NCBI RefSeq assembly: GCF_937900395.1 | Contig: NZ_CALCDX010000161.1 | Coordinates: forward strand, 25,153-89,152 | Direction: 5' to 3' | DNA length: 64,000 nt | DNA from: an uncultured Caulobacter sp. | Lineage (GTDB): Bacteria; Pseudomonadota; Alphaproteobacteria; Caulobacterales; Caulobacteraceae | Part shown: positions 15,059 through 22,753 of the stretch, in pieces | How the letters are laid out: every line of letters begins with the position of its first letter | How positions within the stretch are numbered: position 1 is the stretch's first letter | Position numbers and translations under genes: made by a program | The notes under the pieces: model-generated | What the model was told of the DNA's origin: nothing | Seen by the model: only the letters and a program-made list of their open reading frames with translations | The model's database searches: none

Positions 15059-16639
15059 TCAGTCCGGATCTGGCCCATAGCGCTCTTCCATTTCGGCCTT
15101 GCGCCCGGCGTCGATCGCCTCCTGGCCCTCGGCGTTGAGCACGATGCCGCCCCACTGGATGCCGTTTGACCGAAGGCGCTCCAGGTTGCGGTCGGCCAGC
15201 ATCTTTCCGAACGCCGTCTGGCTCATGGCCTGTTCGAAGCCCATCTGGGCGATCCAGCCCTTGTAGCTCTGGTAAAGCAGGCCCGCCGGAACGCGACCGT
15301 CTGGGCGAGGCTCGCAACAGGTGTCGAACCACGCGCCGAACGGGTTGGAGTTCAGCCGGTATTCCTCGACGGCGTCCGTGACCGCCTTCGGCGGCGCGAG
15401 ACCGCCCTTCTCGACCCAGTCCTCCCAGCCTCGGAGCGCCCAGTTCAGGATTCCCGACGCCTCGGCCGCCAGCTTCTCGGCCAAGGTCTTGTCCATCTCG
15501 TCCTTCGGGATCGACACTGGCCACGGCACGACCAGCGTCCGCCGCCAGATGCCGCGGTCGTCGCCCCGGATCTGAGGCTTGCGGTTACAACTGATGACCA
15601 GCTTCCAGCGGGCCACGAACTCGAACGGCTCGCGGTACATCGCCCGCGCCGGGAACGGCTCGCCGCCCGTGACGACCTTCAGCACCGACTCCGCCAGGCG
15701 CGCGCCTTGCTCCGGTTCCGAGGCCTTGACCAGGCGCACCCCCGACGCCAGCCGCGCGATGTCGGCCGAGTGGTCCGAGCCCTTACGGTCCCGGTGCAGG
15801 AAGGTGTCGATCGAGGCGTTGGCCACCATGCCGCCCAGCGCCGCCTCGATCGCCGTCAGGAAGGTCGATTTGCCGTCGCCGCCCTTGCCTTGGAAGATGA
15901 AATAGGCCTGTTCGCCGATGTGGCCCGTCATGCAATAGCCGATGATCCTGGCCAGAAACGCGCGGACCTCGTCGTCCGGCTGCACCTTGGCCAGGAAGGC
16001 GTCGAAGGTCGGACACTTGGCTTTCGGGTCGTAGTTGGCCAGGCCGCACACCGTCATCAGGTCGGCGGGATTGTGCCCAGGCTCGAACTTCACTCGGTCG
16101 TTGCGATCCAGGGTCAACGTCCCGTTGGCGACGGCCATTTTGTCCGGATCAGAGTCGAAATCAGCCAGGGGCCGCGTCCCGCGCCGCTCGGCCTGCTTCA
16201 GCATGGCCTCCGTCCGGCCGTTGTTCCCAGCCTGGAGCGCGAACCCGTAGAAGCGCGCCACGCGCTTTTGCCAGTCCTTCTCCGTCTCGCCCTTCACGCG
16301 CTGCGACCGATAGAAGGCCGGAACCTCATGGGTCAGCAGGCGCTCGGCCGTGGCCTGGGCCATCCGCCCGACAGCCGCCTCGCCGCCGACGAAATCGAAC
16401 CGACGGCCATCCCAAGCGCCCGGCCCCCATTCCTTGGTCCACCACGCGCGCCCGTCATTGCGGGCCGCGAGCCGCTTGGCGTTGGCCAGGTCGTTCTCAG
16501 GCAGGGCGCACAGTTCGAAATCCAGCGGCGTCGGCTCCAGCCCGCCGAGGATCACCCGGAAGGCGCCGTCGTCGACGATCGGCTCGCCATCCTCGCCGAA
16601 GTAGTTGCCGCCCTCGTCGTCCAGAGCGTCGTCGCTCAT
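15059..16639 (-). CDS. Phage/plasmid primase-helicase, P4 family
   Basis: 526 residues. It has the D5-type N-terminal region (FDAFLAKVQPDDEVRAFLARIIGYCMTG), an SF3-helicase Walker A QGKGGDGKSTFLTAIEAALG (about residues 247-266), a B' segment SDHSADIARLASGVRLVKASEPEQG, and the diagnostic RGDDRGIWRRTLVVPWPV sensor. The C-terminal part is the winged-helix found in P4 primases. It unwinds the phage origin and may prime synthesis; an N-terminal primase/zinc domain is not obvious. The stop is 4 bases from the outermost copy of the iteron array, consistent with initiator function. It overlaps the upstream gene by ATGA. Confidence 0.92.
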   Translation of the reverse strand: MSDDALDDEGGNYFGEDGEPIVDDGAFRVILGGLEPTPLDFELCALPENDLANAKRLAARNDGRAWWTKEWGPGAWDGRRFDFVGGEAAVGRMAQATAERLLTHEVPAFYRSQRVKGETEKDWQKRVARFYGFALQAGNNGRTEAMLKQAERRGTRPLADFDSDPDKMAVANGTLTLDRNDRVKFEPGHNPADLMTVCGLANYDPKAKCPTFDAFLAKVQPDDEVRAFLARIIGYCMTGHIGEQAYFIFQGKGGDGKSTFLTAIEAALGGMVANASIDTFLHRDRKGSDHSADIARLASGVRLVKASEPEQGARLAESVLKVVTGGEPFPARAMYREPFEFVARWKLVISCNRKPQIRGDDRGIWRRTLVVPWPVSIPKDEMDKTLAEKLAAEASGILNWALRGWEDWVEKGGLAPPKAVTDAVEEYRLNSNPFGAWFDTCCEPRPDGRVPAGLLYQSYKGWIAQMGFEQAMSQTAFGKMLADRNLERLRSNGIQWGGIVLNAEGQEAIDAGRKAEMEERYGPDPD

Positions 16640-17514
16640 GCGGCCCTCCTACGCTGGGTCGCGGCGTCACCATGGCCTAGAAGGTCCACGCCCCGCTTCG
16701 TACCGATGTTGCTATTGAGCGCCTTCAGCGCCCGCCCAAGCGGCCCCATGGTCGGACCGTCCAGGATCTCGATTGTCTCGACGCCAGCCAGGCCGCCCCG
16801 CTTGGTCCAGTCCATGGCGGCCGGGTCCAGGATCAGCTCGCCGTCGGGCCAGCGCGTCTCCAGACGCCAGCGATCGGCGACGCCCTCTCCGGCGCTCAGC
16901 GCCTCGCGGACGGCCGTCAGATACGCCACGCGCCGCGGATCGTCTGGCGAGAGCGCCAGGGCCGCGTCCATGCTGTCTAGACGGCTCTCGGCTCGCGCCC
17001 GCGCGAAGCCTCGCGCGACGACGTCGCGGCGCTCATCCTCGGCGGACCTGGCGGCGGCGCTGGCGCGGATCACGCGGCCGATGAACCGGTGCGCGTCTTC
17101 GTTGACCAGAAGCGAGCCGTTGGCGGTCACCTTGGGATCGCCGATCGTCGGAACCTTGGCGGTCCAGCGCCAGAACCGGCGGCTGTCGGGCGTCAGGCTC
17201 AGCGCCAGGACATCGTCGTCATCCGACCAGGGCCAGGCGTCGAACCGCAGCAGCAGGCACGGAACCGCCGCCGCCCGCTCGGACGGCTCGGCCAGGCGGA
17301 AGCGCTTGGGCTGGCCCGCGCGCGGCATGACGCGCGCGAACGCGCCCTTCAGGACGCCGACGCCCTTCGCAACCGTCTCCGACGCCAGACCGAAGCGCTT
17401 GGCCGCCAGGTCGTAGCCCGCCCGCCAGGGATTGACACGCGTGGCCGCGAACACGTCGGTCAGGCGGTTCTCGACCTCGGCCATGAGCTGTTCGCTTGAA
17501 ATCCCGCTGTTCAT
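16636..17514 (-). CDS. Unknown phage replication-region protein
   Basis: 292 residues with no family I recognise. It begins MNSGISSEQLMAEVENRLTDVFAATRVNPWRAGYDLAAKRFG, then a mid region with LLLRFDAWPWSDDDDVLALSLTPDSRRFWRW that is mostly acidic/aromatic, then an Arg/Ala-rich helical part. The start overlaps the HNH stop and the stop overlaps the primase start (ATGA), so it is cotranscribed and coupled with the primase. An accessory replication role is plausible from context only. Confidence 0.6.
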   Translation of the reverse strand: MNSGISSEQLMAEVENRLTDVFAATRVNPWRAGYDLAAKRFGLASETVAKGVGVLKGAFARVMPRAGQPKRFRLAEPSERAAAVPCLLLRFDAWPWSDDDDVLALSLTPDSRRFWRWTAKVPTIGDPKVTANGSLLVNEDAHRFIGRVIRASAAARSAEDERRDVVARGFARARAESRLDSMDAALALSPDDPRRVAYLTAVREALSAGEGVADRWRLETRWPDGELILDPAAMDWTKRGGLAGVETIEILDGPTMGPLGRALKALNSNIGTKRGVDLLGHGDAATQRRRAA

Positions 17515-18356
17515 TGCGACTTCTGGCGCTTGAGAGACCTCGCCTTGTGCTCAACCTTAGCCAGCGCCAATAGCGTCGGCTTCAACTCGTCGGGCGCGGT
17601 GTCGTAAGCCATGACGCGGGTAGCTCGGCCGCCGTTCAGGCGGGGAAAAATGCCGCGCGGGATGGCTTCCCAGTTGCTTGGATCGGTGTTCAGGCGGTTG
17701 CCGTCGATGGCCTTGAGGCAGTAGCCCTCAGGCACTGGGCCGTGTAAGGCCTGCCAGAGGTGAACGTGCTTGTGAACGTAGCGCCGGCCGTAGCCCGTAT
17801 GCGGGTTTGTCTCGGCGACGCTGATCTCGACGTATCCGTCTACGTTCACGCGCTCATGGCCGAGGTACTTGGTGTTGTGGGGCTCATGGCCCTTCTTGAA
17901 CTGCGTGCGCTGCGCATTGGGATGACGCCCGCCGACACCTGGAGGACAGACCTTGCCCTTGTTCATAGGCGCCTGGCCCTTGGCAAAATGGCCCGTGCGA
18001 CCCGTCTTCCAGCCCTGGCGCTTTCGGAGCGCTTGTAGATGCTGGGTAGCGATGTCCGCGCGCCCGAAGGCCCGAACGAACGCGGCGTGGTACTCAGAGA
18101 TCGGTAGGGTGCAGTTCTCCTGCAGCCACGCTATCTCGGCCGGTGAATAGCGCTTCAGGCGCCCAGCGGTGCGGCCACGCGCGCGACCAACCTTCCACCC
18201 CTTCCGCTTACGCAGCGAATGTAGGTTCGCCGCCGTGATCTCTGGACGCGAGAACTCGACTTGGAAGGCCCGGTGGTAGTCGCTGATCACAAGAGACCGA
18301 TTGGCCTCCAGCCACCTCATCTCATCGGCGGAGTAATCAATTCTCCTACCCCGCAT
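17511..18356 (-). CDS. HNH endonuclease with duplicated N-terminal DNA-binding module
   Basis: 281 residues from ATG 18356, chosen because GGAGGG lies 9 bases upstream; a TTG 15 bases earlier is possible. Residues about 7-60 and 69-122 are two copies of one module (YSADEMRWLEAN...LHSLRKRKGWKVGR and YSPAEIAWLQEN...LQALRKRQGWKTGR), probably HTH-like. They are followed by a basic linker (GQAPMNKGKVCPPG) and an HNH_3 nuclease core: RRYVHKHVHLWQALHGPVPEG, then DGNRLNTDPSNWEAIPR. This family is common in phages as free-standing or homing nucleases; the doubled module is less usual. It overlaps the small upstream gene and the unknown downstream gene. Confidence 0.88.
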   Translation of the reverse strand: MRGRRIDYSADEMRWLEANRSLVISDYHRAFQVEFSRPEITAANLHSLRKRKGWKVGRARGRTAGRLKRYSPAEIAWLQENCTLPISEYHAAFVRAFGRADIATQHLQALRKRQGWKTGRTGHFAKGQAPMNKGKVCPPGVGGRHPNAQRTQFKKGHEPHNTKYLGHERVNVDGYVEISVAETNPHTGYGRRYVHKHVHLWQALHGPVPEGYCLKAIDGNRLNTDPSNWEAIPRGIFPRLNGGRATRVMAYDTAPDELKPTLLALAKVEHKARSLKRQKSQ

Positions 18357-18600
18357 CTCGCCCTCCACCAATCATTGGGAGGCTTGGCCGCACGATCTCG
18401 CCATACTCCGCGACAAGCGAGGCGGCCTTAAGCGTCAGATCAGCCGCGGACACGATCTGTTTCGCGACGTCAACGATTGCCTCGGTCCGCTTTATTTCAC
18501 GCTCGATTTGCTCTGAGGTTAGGTCCTCATCAGACAGGCGCTCTAGCTGCGCAAACAGATGATTGTTCATGTCGATGATTTTGTTCTTCATGACTTTCAT
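18346..18600 (-). CDS. Small phage protein associated with HNH gene
   Basis: 84 residues. MNNHLFAQLERLSDEDLTSEQIEREIKRTEAIVDVAKQIVSAADLTLKAA is a helical, acidic protein of a type often seen beside phage HNH genes and annotated only as hypothetical. The start at 18600 is supported by GAAGGCGG just upstream on the minus strand; internal ATGs at 18591 and 18570 are alternatives. It overlaps the HNH start by 11 bases. Confidence 0.75.
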   Translation of the reverse strand: MKVMKNKIIDMNNHLFAQLERLSDEDLTSEQIEREIKRTEAIVDVAKQIVSAADLTLKAASLVAEYGEIVRPSLPMIGGGRDAG

Positions 18601-18686
18601 CCGCCTTCAGAAGTTCTGACAACACGCCGCCGCAGCACGACCACGGCGTGCAGGAACGCCTTCTTGTCCAGGACCTGCTCGGCGGG

Positions 18687-19007
18687 CTACCAGCTGCGAC
18701 GGCCGGCGCGGTCGCGCCAGTCCTCGTCACGGAACAGGGCGACTAGACGGCACATCAGAGTCCAGAGGCGCAGAGCCTTCGCCCGGCCGCGATCGAACCG
18801 CAGCACCATCATGAAGTCGTACAGCTCGGCCCCGCGCACGAGGCGGCGGTTGTTCCAAGCCTTGCGGCAGGCCGAACAGCAGAACTCGGCGTTGACCGCC
18901 GTGCTGACGGCGGCCTTGCCGCACTCCAAGCACTCGAAGGTCTTAACGGCCCGATTGGTCGGGACGGCCTCGCGGACTTCCGAGGCGTCTAGACGGCTCG
19001 CGCTCAT
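18687..19007 (-). CDS. Phage zinc-finger protein
   Basis: 106 residues from ATG 19007, which overlaps the upstream stop (ATGA). Two CxxC pairs (FECLECGKAAVSTAVNAEFCCSACRKAWNNRR) form a treble-clef/zinc-ribbon type site near residues 25-50. They are followed by RGAELYDFMMVLRFDRGRA and the C-terminal GRRSW that recurs in this phage family. It is probably a nucleic-acid or protein-binding accessory factor, and no function is known. Confidence 0.75.
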   Translation of the reverse strand: MSASRLDASEVREAVPTNRAVKTFECLECGKAAVSTAVNAEFCCSACRKAWNNRRLVRGAELYDFMMVLRFDRGRAKALRLWTLMCRLVALFRDEDWRDRAGRRSW

Positions 19008-19330
19008 GGGGCCACGCACGCGCAAAGCGCCTCTTCATGGGAAACGACACCCCGAAGGGCGCAAAGGGCGTCCAGCGCGCTCGCGCCGACGACCTTGTTG
19101 TCGACGCTGAAGGCGTCCAGCGGGAACATGATCTCGCCAGCGGCTTCGCGCTCGAACTGGACCAGAACCCACCAACGGTTTCCGACCACGACGGCGCGAA
19201 CCGGCTCGCGCGCGATCTCGCCGTTCTCGACGCGAGACCGGCAACGGTTCGCGTGCTGGGCCGAGCAAGTCGCCAAGACGAAGGCCAGCGGCAGACCCAT
19301 GACGCCAACGGGAGGCGTGTTCGCGCTCAC
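19004..19330 (-). CDS. Unknown phage protein
   Basis: 108 residues from GTG 19330, overlapping the stop of the upstream gene by 4 bases. It has a hydrophobic start (VMGLPLAFVLATCSAQHANRC) and a beta-rich middle (PVRAVVVGNRWWVLVQFEREAAGEIMFPLDAF). I do not recognise a family. It lies in a tight run of overlapping small genes between the CII-like gene and the HNH gene. Confidence 0.6.
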   Translation of the reverse strand: MSANTPPVGVMGLPLAFVLATCSAQHANRCRSRVENGEIAREPVRAVVVGNRWWVLVQFEREAAGEIMFPLDAFSVDNKVVGASALDALCALRGVVSHEEALCACVAP

Positions 19331-19608
19331 GCCGCCCTCCCCGCCTGGGCCAGCGACAGGAAGTCGGCCGGCTTGCACGACCAGCAGAACCATTGCCCCT
19401 TGTCGCCGCAGCAGGCCGCGCCGCCACAGCGGGCGCACGCCTCTTCGCGGATGCCGGGTCGGCCGCTATCGGTCGGCGCGCGCCACCCCGCCGGACGCTG
19501 GCCAGGCGGCAACGGTTGGATGGGCGCGCTCGCCGCGACGCGGACCTGGGCGGCCCTGCGCACGGGAGCGACCTCGTCACGGTCGAAGAAGGACGGCTGG
19601 CGGGCCAT
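19327..19608 (-). CDS. Small zinc-ribbon phage protein
   Basis: 93 residues. A proline-rich N-terminal half is followed by ARCGGAACCGDKGQWFCWSCKPADF, a compact CxxC...CxxC zinc-ribbon-like motif near residues 58-82. The stop overlaps the GTG of the next gene. The role is unknown; such ribbons are common in early phage proteins. Confidence 0.65.
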   Translation of the reverse strand: MARQPSFFDRDEVAPVRRAAQVRVAASAPIQPLPPGQRPAGWRAPTDSGRPGIREEACARCGGAACCGDKGQWFCWSCKPADFLSLAQAGRAA

Positions 19609-19610
19609 GG

Positions 19611-20234
19611 TCAGGCCGCCGCGCCGATGAGCTGACGCGCCTGGGCCAGTTCGGCCTTGGCGCTCTCGCTGACGGCGGCGATCCGCGCCCCGCTCATGTC
19701 CAGCAGCCAGTCGAAGCCGTCGTCGTATCGGGTGAACCCGCCCTCGGCGATCAGCAGCGCGACATATCGGTCGTCGCGCTCACGCTGGGCCTTGTCCTCG
19801 GCGCTGTCGTCCGGATGGCGCGGCGTGGCCTCGACCGGGTTGACGACGATCTTGGGCGGCGCGATGGCCTTCGCCTCCAGGGCCGCCTCGCGGCTGGCCT
19901 GGGAGACCTTGCGCTTGGTCAGCAAGCCCAGCGCCTTCGCGTGCGCCCGGCTGGCGATCTCGCTCTTGCCCAGGGCGCGGCCCGCCGCCTCCGGCGCCTT
20001 GCCCTCGCGGACGACGGTCGCGAAGGCTACGCTTTCCTCGGCCAGGAAGCCTTCGGCCTCACGACCCGGCATCAGGTGGCGGTAAACCCGGCCACGGCCC
20101 AGCACGCCGGCCACCAAGCCCTCGCCCTTGTCCATGTGGGTTGCGATGTCGCGGACGGATTGGCCGGCGTAGAACGCGGCGATGATGCGCGGGCCGATGT
20201 CCTCGGCGCGGTTCCAGTCGTGAACGGTAGTCAT
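19611..20234 (-). CDS. Unknown phage protein with HTH-like segments
   Basis: 207 residues. An N-terminal segment IIAAFYAGQSVRDIATHMDKGEGLVAGVLGRGRVYRHL reads like a resolvase-type helix-turn-helix, and a second one appears at PEAAGRALGKSEIASRAHAKALGLL. A basic linker (IAPPKIVVNPVEATPRHPDD) and a C-terminal part (DDGFDWLLDMSGARI) follow. It could be an early regulator. It lies 2 bases upstream of the zinc-ribbon gene and 22 bases downstream of the CII-like gene. Confidence 0.6.
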   Translation of the reverse strand: MTTVHDWNRAEDIGPRIIAAFYAGQSVRDIATHMDKGEGLVAGVLGRGRVYRHLMPGREAEGFLAEESVAFATVVREGKAPEAAGRALGKSEIASRAHAKALGLLTKRKVSQASREAALEAKAIAPPKIVVNPVEATPRHPDDSAEDKAQRERDDRYVALLIAEGGFTRYDDGFDWLLDMSGARIAAVSESAKAELAQARQLIGAAA

Positions 20235-20256
20235 GAGACGCCCCCCGAGGCTCGCG

Positions 20257-20766
20257 TTAGGGTTTGGATGGATTGGTCGGCGCGGCCGGTTCGATCAGCG
20301 CGTGGACCTGGCGATAGAGTTCGGCGACGCCCTCGGCGGCCTCGCGAAGGAAAGGCAGGACGGCCACGGCCTCTTCGCGGGTGAAGACGCCATCTTCGAG
20401 CGCGCGATAGACCTCGGCCATGGCCTCGCCGACCTCGCGACCGGCGCGGCCCGCCTGGGCCCCGATGGTCCCGGCGCCCGCGTCGATCGGCGGAAGGAAG
20501 ATCCCGCCCGCCAGCAACGCCAGATCTTCGGCGAAGGCGTGGACGCCCCCATGGCCGCGGGTCAGCATGCGCGCCTCGCCATAGGTGAGCTGCGTTTCAT
20601 GGCGCGGCTCCAGGCCAGGCGTCGCCGCCTCGTACAGCCGCTTTCCCGTGCGGCCGGGCAGCATGTCGGCGGCGCTCTCGACCCCGCCCGCCTGGGCGAA
20701 GGCGCGGGTCAACACCTCATGCAGGGTTCCCGGCGTGCGCTTGCGATAGCCGATGGCCTTGGTCAC
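20257..20766 (-). CDS. CII-like phage regulator (putative)
   Basis: 169 residues. The N-terminal half reads TLHEVLTRAFAQAGGVESAADMLPGRTGKRLYEAATP...LTYGEARMLTRGHGG. This has the shape of the CII/YmfL-type HTH proteins that follow cro in lambdoid prophages of alphaproteobacteria. A C-terminal helical region follows (REVGEAMAEVYRALEDGVFTREEAVAVL). It lies directly downstream of the cro-like gene on the same strand. DNA binding is inferred. Confidence 0.6.
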   Translation of the reverse strand: MTKAIGYRKRTPGTLHEVLTRAFAQAGGVESAADMLPGRTGKRLYEAATPGLEPRHETQLTYGEARMLTRGHGGVHAFAEDLALLAGGIFLPPIDAGAGTIGAQAGRAGREVGEAMAEVYRALEDGVFTREEAVAVLPFLREAAEGVAELYRQVHALIEPAAPTNPSKP

Positions 20767-20851
20767 GCGAGGCCCTCCGGAATTTGAGGTTGAGGATTCC
20801 GGGAGACCGCCGCGACAACCTGCCGCACCTTAGCCTTATGAAAACCGCACA

Positions 20852-21082
20852 TCATTGGCTTTCACCGACCTTGCGCGCGGCCCGCCCAGCCGCAGCATCC
20901 GCAAGCTCGTCTAGCTTGGCGACTCCGATCTCGGTCAGGAGCCGCCAGTACTCCCCAGGAATGGAGTCTCGCTCAGCCCACCGCTGCGGCGTGGATTGAT
21001 GAACGCCGACGCTCCTGGCGGCGAGCTCGCGGGCGATAGCCGCCGCTCCGTAGTCGCGGACGATTTCAGCATGAGTGCGCAT
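20852..21082 (-). CDS. Cro-like repressor
   Basis: 76 residues from ATG 21082. The HTH-like core is IARELAARSVGVHQSTPQRWAERDSIPGEYWRLLTEIG, preceded by a short helix. It is transcribed away from the CI gene across an 84-base intergenic region holding two operator-like sequences. Position, size and orientation are those of Cro; the sequence is of the YdaS/Cro-like group. The frame extends upstream to 21121, but that would run through the operators. Confidence 0.75.
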   Translation of the reverse strand: MRTHAEIVRDYGAAAIARELAARSVGVHQSTPQRWAERDSIPGEYWRLLTEIGVAKLDELADAAAGRAARKVGESQ

Positions 21083-21094
21083 AGCCGGAATTTG

Positions 21095-21132
21095 AAGACA
21101 TTTTGTCTTAGTCGCAAGCACAATTTGTCGTT
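21095..21132. promoter_or_regulatory. Operator pair at the cro promoter
   Basis: Two related sites lie between cro and cI: the perfect palindrome AAGACA-TTT-TGTCTT (21095-21109) and AAGCACAATTTGTCGTT (21116-21132). Read on the minus strand, the pair gives GACAAATTGTGCTTGC ... ACAAAATGTC. Nearly the same string is found in the same direction relative to transcription at 22125-22160. They probably bind CI and Cro and control the leftward early promoter. Confidence 0.7.
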
Positions 21133-21166
21133 AGACCCGGAATTCAGGTTCTCCCACCTTCCGTGC

Positions 21167-21754
21167 ATGAAAATCGGGGAACGCATTGCGAGAGCGCGAG
21201 CTAATCGCGGTTGGTCTCAGCGCAAGCTGGCCGACGAGATCAATGCAGAGCAAACGACGATCTCGTCATGGGAACGGTCCCGCACAGAGCCCAGCCGTGA
21301 GTATGTGGAGCGCGTCGCGACTGCTCTAGGCATATCCGTCGCTGAACTCGAAGTGGGGGCAAATGCGGACGGCATCACGACCGTTCCTGTCGTCGGCTAC
21401 GTTCAAGCTGGAGCTGAAGCAGTACTATTCTCTTCAGGCCAAGGACCATTCGACTACGTGCCCGCCCCAGAGGGATCGACAGAGAAAACGGTCGCGGTTG
21501 AGATACGCGGCGAGAGCCTGGGGCCATTCTTTAGCGAGTGGCTCGTATTCTATGATGATGTGAGGTCGCCGATCACATCCGACCTCTTCGGAAAACTTTG
21601 CGTTGTCGGCCTCACTGACGGGCGGATATTAGTTAAACAGATCAAGCCGAGCCGCAGCGAAGGATTGTTCCATCTGATGTCACAAACCGAACCGCCTATT
21701 CTCGACGCTGAACTATTCTGGGCAGCTAAGGTCAAGGGCATGTCACCCCGATGA
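21167..21754 (+). CDS. CI-type phage repressor, LexA/S24 family
   Basis: 195 residues from ATG 21167. Residues 3-58 form an XRE helix-turn-helix (RIARARANRGWSQRKLADEI ... ISSWERSRTEPS). The C-terminal S24 peptidase domain has a probable Ala81-Gly82 self-cleavage site (VPVVGYVQAGAEA), the nucleophile Ser117 (RGESLGP) and the general base Lys157 (RILVKQIK). Such repressors hold the lysogenic state and are inactivated through RecA after DNA damage, so the prophage should be SOS-inducible. It is divergent from cro. Its stop overlaps the start of a lipoprotein gene (ATGA). Confidence 0.93.
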   Translation: MKIGERIARARANRGWSQRKLADEINAEQTTISSWERSRTEPSREYVERVATALGISVAELEVGANADGITTVPVVGYVQAGAEAVLFSSGQGPFDYVPAPEGSTEKTVAVEIRGESLGPFFSEWLVFYDDVRSPITSDLFGKLCVVGLTDGRILVKQIKPSRSEGLFHLMSQTEPPILDAELFWAAKVKGMSPR

Positions 21755-22119
21755 AAAGCCACGCCTTCGCCCTACTCGCGTTGGGCCTCTTCGGATGCGA
21801 CAACTCCCGCAGCTTTCAACCGACAGCCACAAGTTCAGGCAGCTCCACGCCGCCCCCCATCACTATCGAGGTCGGAAAACCTCGCGACCAATACGGAGCG
21901 TATCAAGTCTACCCAGTCGCGTTGACCAACACCGGTTCGAGCAGTGTGCAAATTGCCGCCGCCACATGCGAGTTCAGAGACGCCGACGGATCGCTTGTCG
22001 TTAGCGGGTCGGCCCACGTCTTCGACCTCGGCCCAGGAGCCACAGCCTCCGACTCAATCACCGTGCAATCTCCCCGGCCACTAAAGGCCTTGTGCCGCCC
22101 CGAGATCATCGCCAAATAG
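21751..22119 (+). CDS. Lipoprotein coexpressed with the CI repressor
   Basis: 122 residues. It has a signal peptide with lipobox (ALLALGLFGC, Cys at residue 16), a Ser/Pro linker (TATSSGSSTPPP), then a beta-rich domain (VYPVALTNTGSSSVQIAAATCEFRDADGSLVVSGSAHVFDLGPGATASDSITV) that looks like the FxLYD-type immunoglobulin-like fold, with one further Cys pair. It overlaps the cI stop by ATGA, so it is made in lysogens. Prophage lipoproteins expressed this way often block superinfection at the envelope; that role is inferred from context. Confidence 0.85.
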   Translation: MKSHAFALLALGLFGCDNSRSFQPTATSSGSSTPPPITIEVGKPRDQYGAYQVYPVALTNTGSSSVQIAAATCEFRDADGSLVVSGSAHVFDLGPGATASDSITVQSPRPLKALCRPEIIAK

Positions 22120-22122
22120 GCT

Positions 22123-22160
22123 AAGACAATTTGTGCTTGCCGCCATGAGCACATAATGTC
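22123..22160 (+). promoter_or_regulatory. Operator pair and promoter of the rightward operon
   Basis: AAGACAATTTGTGCTT (22123-22138) and ACATAATGTC (22151-22160) repeat the cro-promoter operators in sequence and order. TTGTGC (22131-22136) and CATAAT (22150-22155) could be -35 and -10 elements, so a repressor bound here would cover the promoter. The first rightward gene starts at 22194 behind a GGGGGAA ribosome site. Confidence 0.6.
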
Positions 22161-22193
22161 ATCACTCGTCGCGAGTAGCGACGGGGGAACGCC

Positions 22194-22325
22194 ATGCAGG
22201 CGGCCAGACACGACACGAACAAAGACCGACTAGCGACCTCGACCGCGACCACGCCCGCAGATCGCGGCTGGGCGCTGGTGTTCGCCGCCGCGCTTATCGT
22301 CATTCTGGGCTTGGGCGGACTGTGA
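22194..22325 (+). CDS. 43-residue membrane peptide
   Basis: A short gene with the good ribosome site GGGGGAA before ATG 22194. The first 25 residues are polar; residues about 26-42 form one transmembrane segment (WALVFAAALIVILGLGG). The stop overlaps the next ATG (TGATG), so it is coupled to the following gene. It is the first gene behind the operator-controlled rightward promoter. Function unknown; small single-span peptides of early phage operons can alter the host membrane or block lysis or exclusion systems. Confidence 0.6.
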   Translation: MQAARHDTNKDRLATSTATTPADRGWALVFAAALIVILGLGGL

Positions 22326-22753
22326 TGGCCGCCAGCTTCTCCGAATGGCTGTCGTCCCGCGTGGTCGTCGACGCGGCCGCCTACACGACCGCCCAGGCCC
22401 TCTTCGACGACTACGCCGCCGAGATGCGCGCTGGCGGCGTCATCCCCATGACGCGGCTGACTTTCGCGCGAGCGTTGGCCGACCGGAACATCCAGGTCGC
22501 GCGCATCCGCCGGGCGGACGTGTCTATCCGTCTATATCGAGGGGTTCGTCTGGCTCAGCGTCCGACGGCTCTCTCCATATGGACCAACGCCGCCGCGCCA
22601 CCGCCCGGAAGCCGACTAGACGCCAGCGTTTTGCGGCGCATCAGCACGGCGACCCAACCCGCGCGAAGCCTGCTCCGCCAGGCGATCGAGTTCGCGCCCA
22701 AGAGCCTCGCGACGCTGTTCGTCAATCGCTTCCAGCGGGGTCAGCAGCCGTGA
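22325..22753 (+). CDS. Unknown early phage protein, possible winged helix
   Basis: 142 residues from ATG 22325. The segment YTTAQALFDDYAAEMRAGGVIPMTRLTFARALADRNIQVARIRRADVSIRLYRGVRL has the layout of the winged-helix domain found at the end of D5/P4-type primases (LF..Y....G...M....F...L..R......R...GVRL). No ATPase motif accompanies it. The C-terminal part is Arg/Pro-rich. Its 3' end overlaps the oppositely transcribed gene at 22722-23081. Confidence 0.55.
   Translation: MAASFSEWLSSRVVVDAAAYTTAQALFDDYAAEMRAGGVIPMTRLTFARALADRNIQVARIRRADVSIRLYRGVRLAQRPTALSIWTNAAAPPPGSRLDASVLRRISTATQPARSLLRQAIEFAPKSLATLFVNRFQRGQQP

Noticed and set aside
18601..18686. Short frame between the zinc-finger gene and the small HNH-associated gene
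   Set aside because: It follows the zinc-finger gene in frame after its stop but has no suitable start or ribosome site; a read-through tail cannot be supported.
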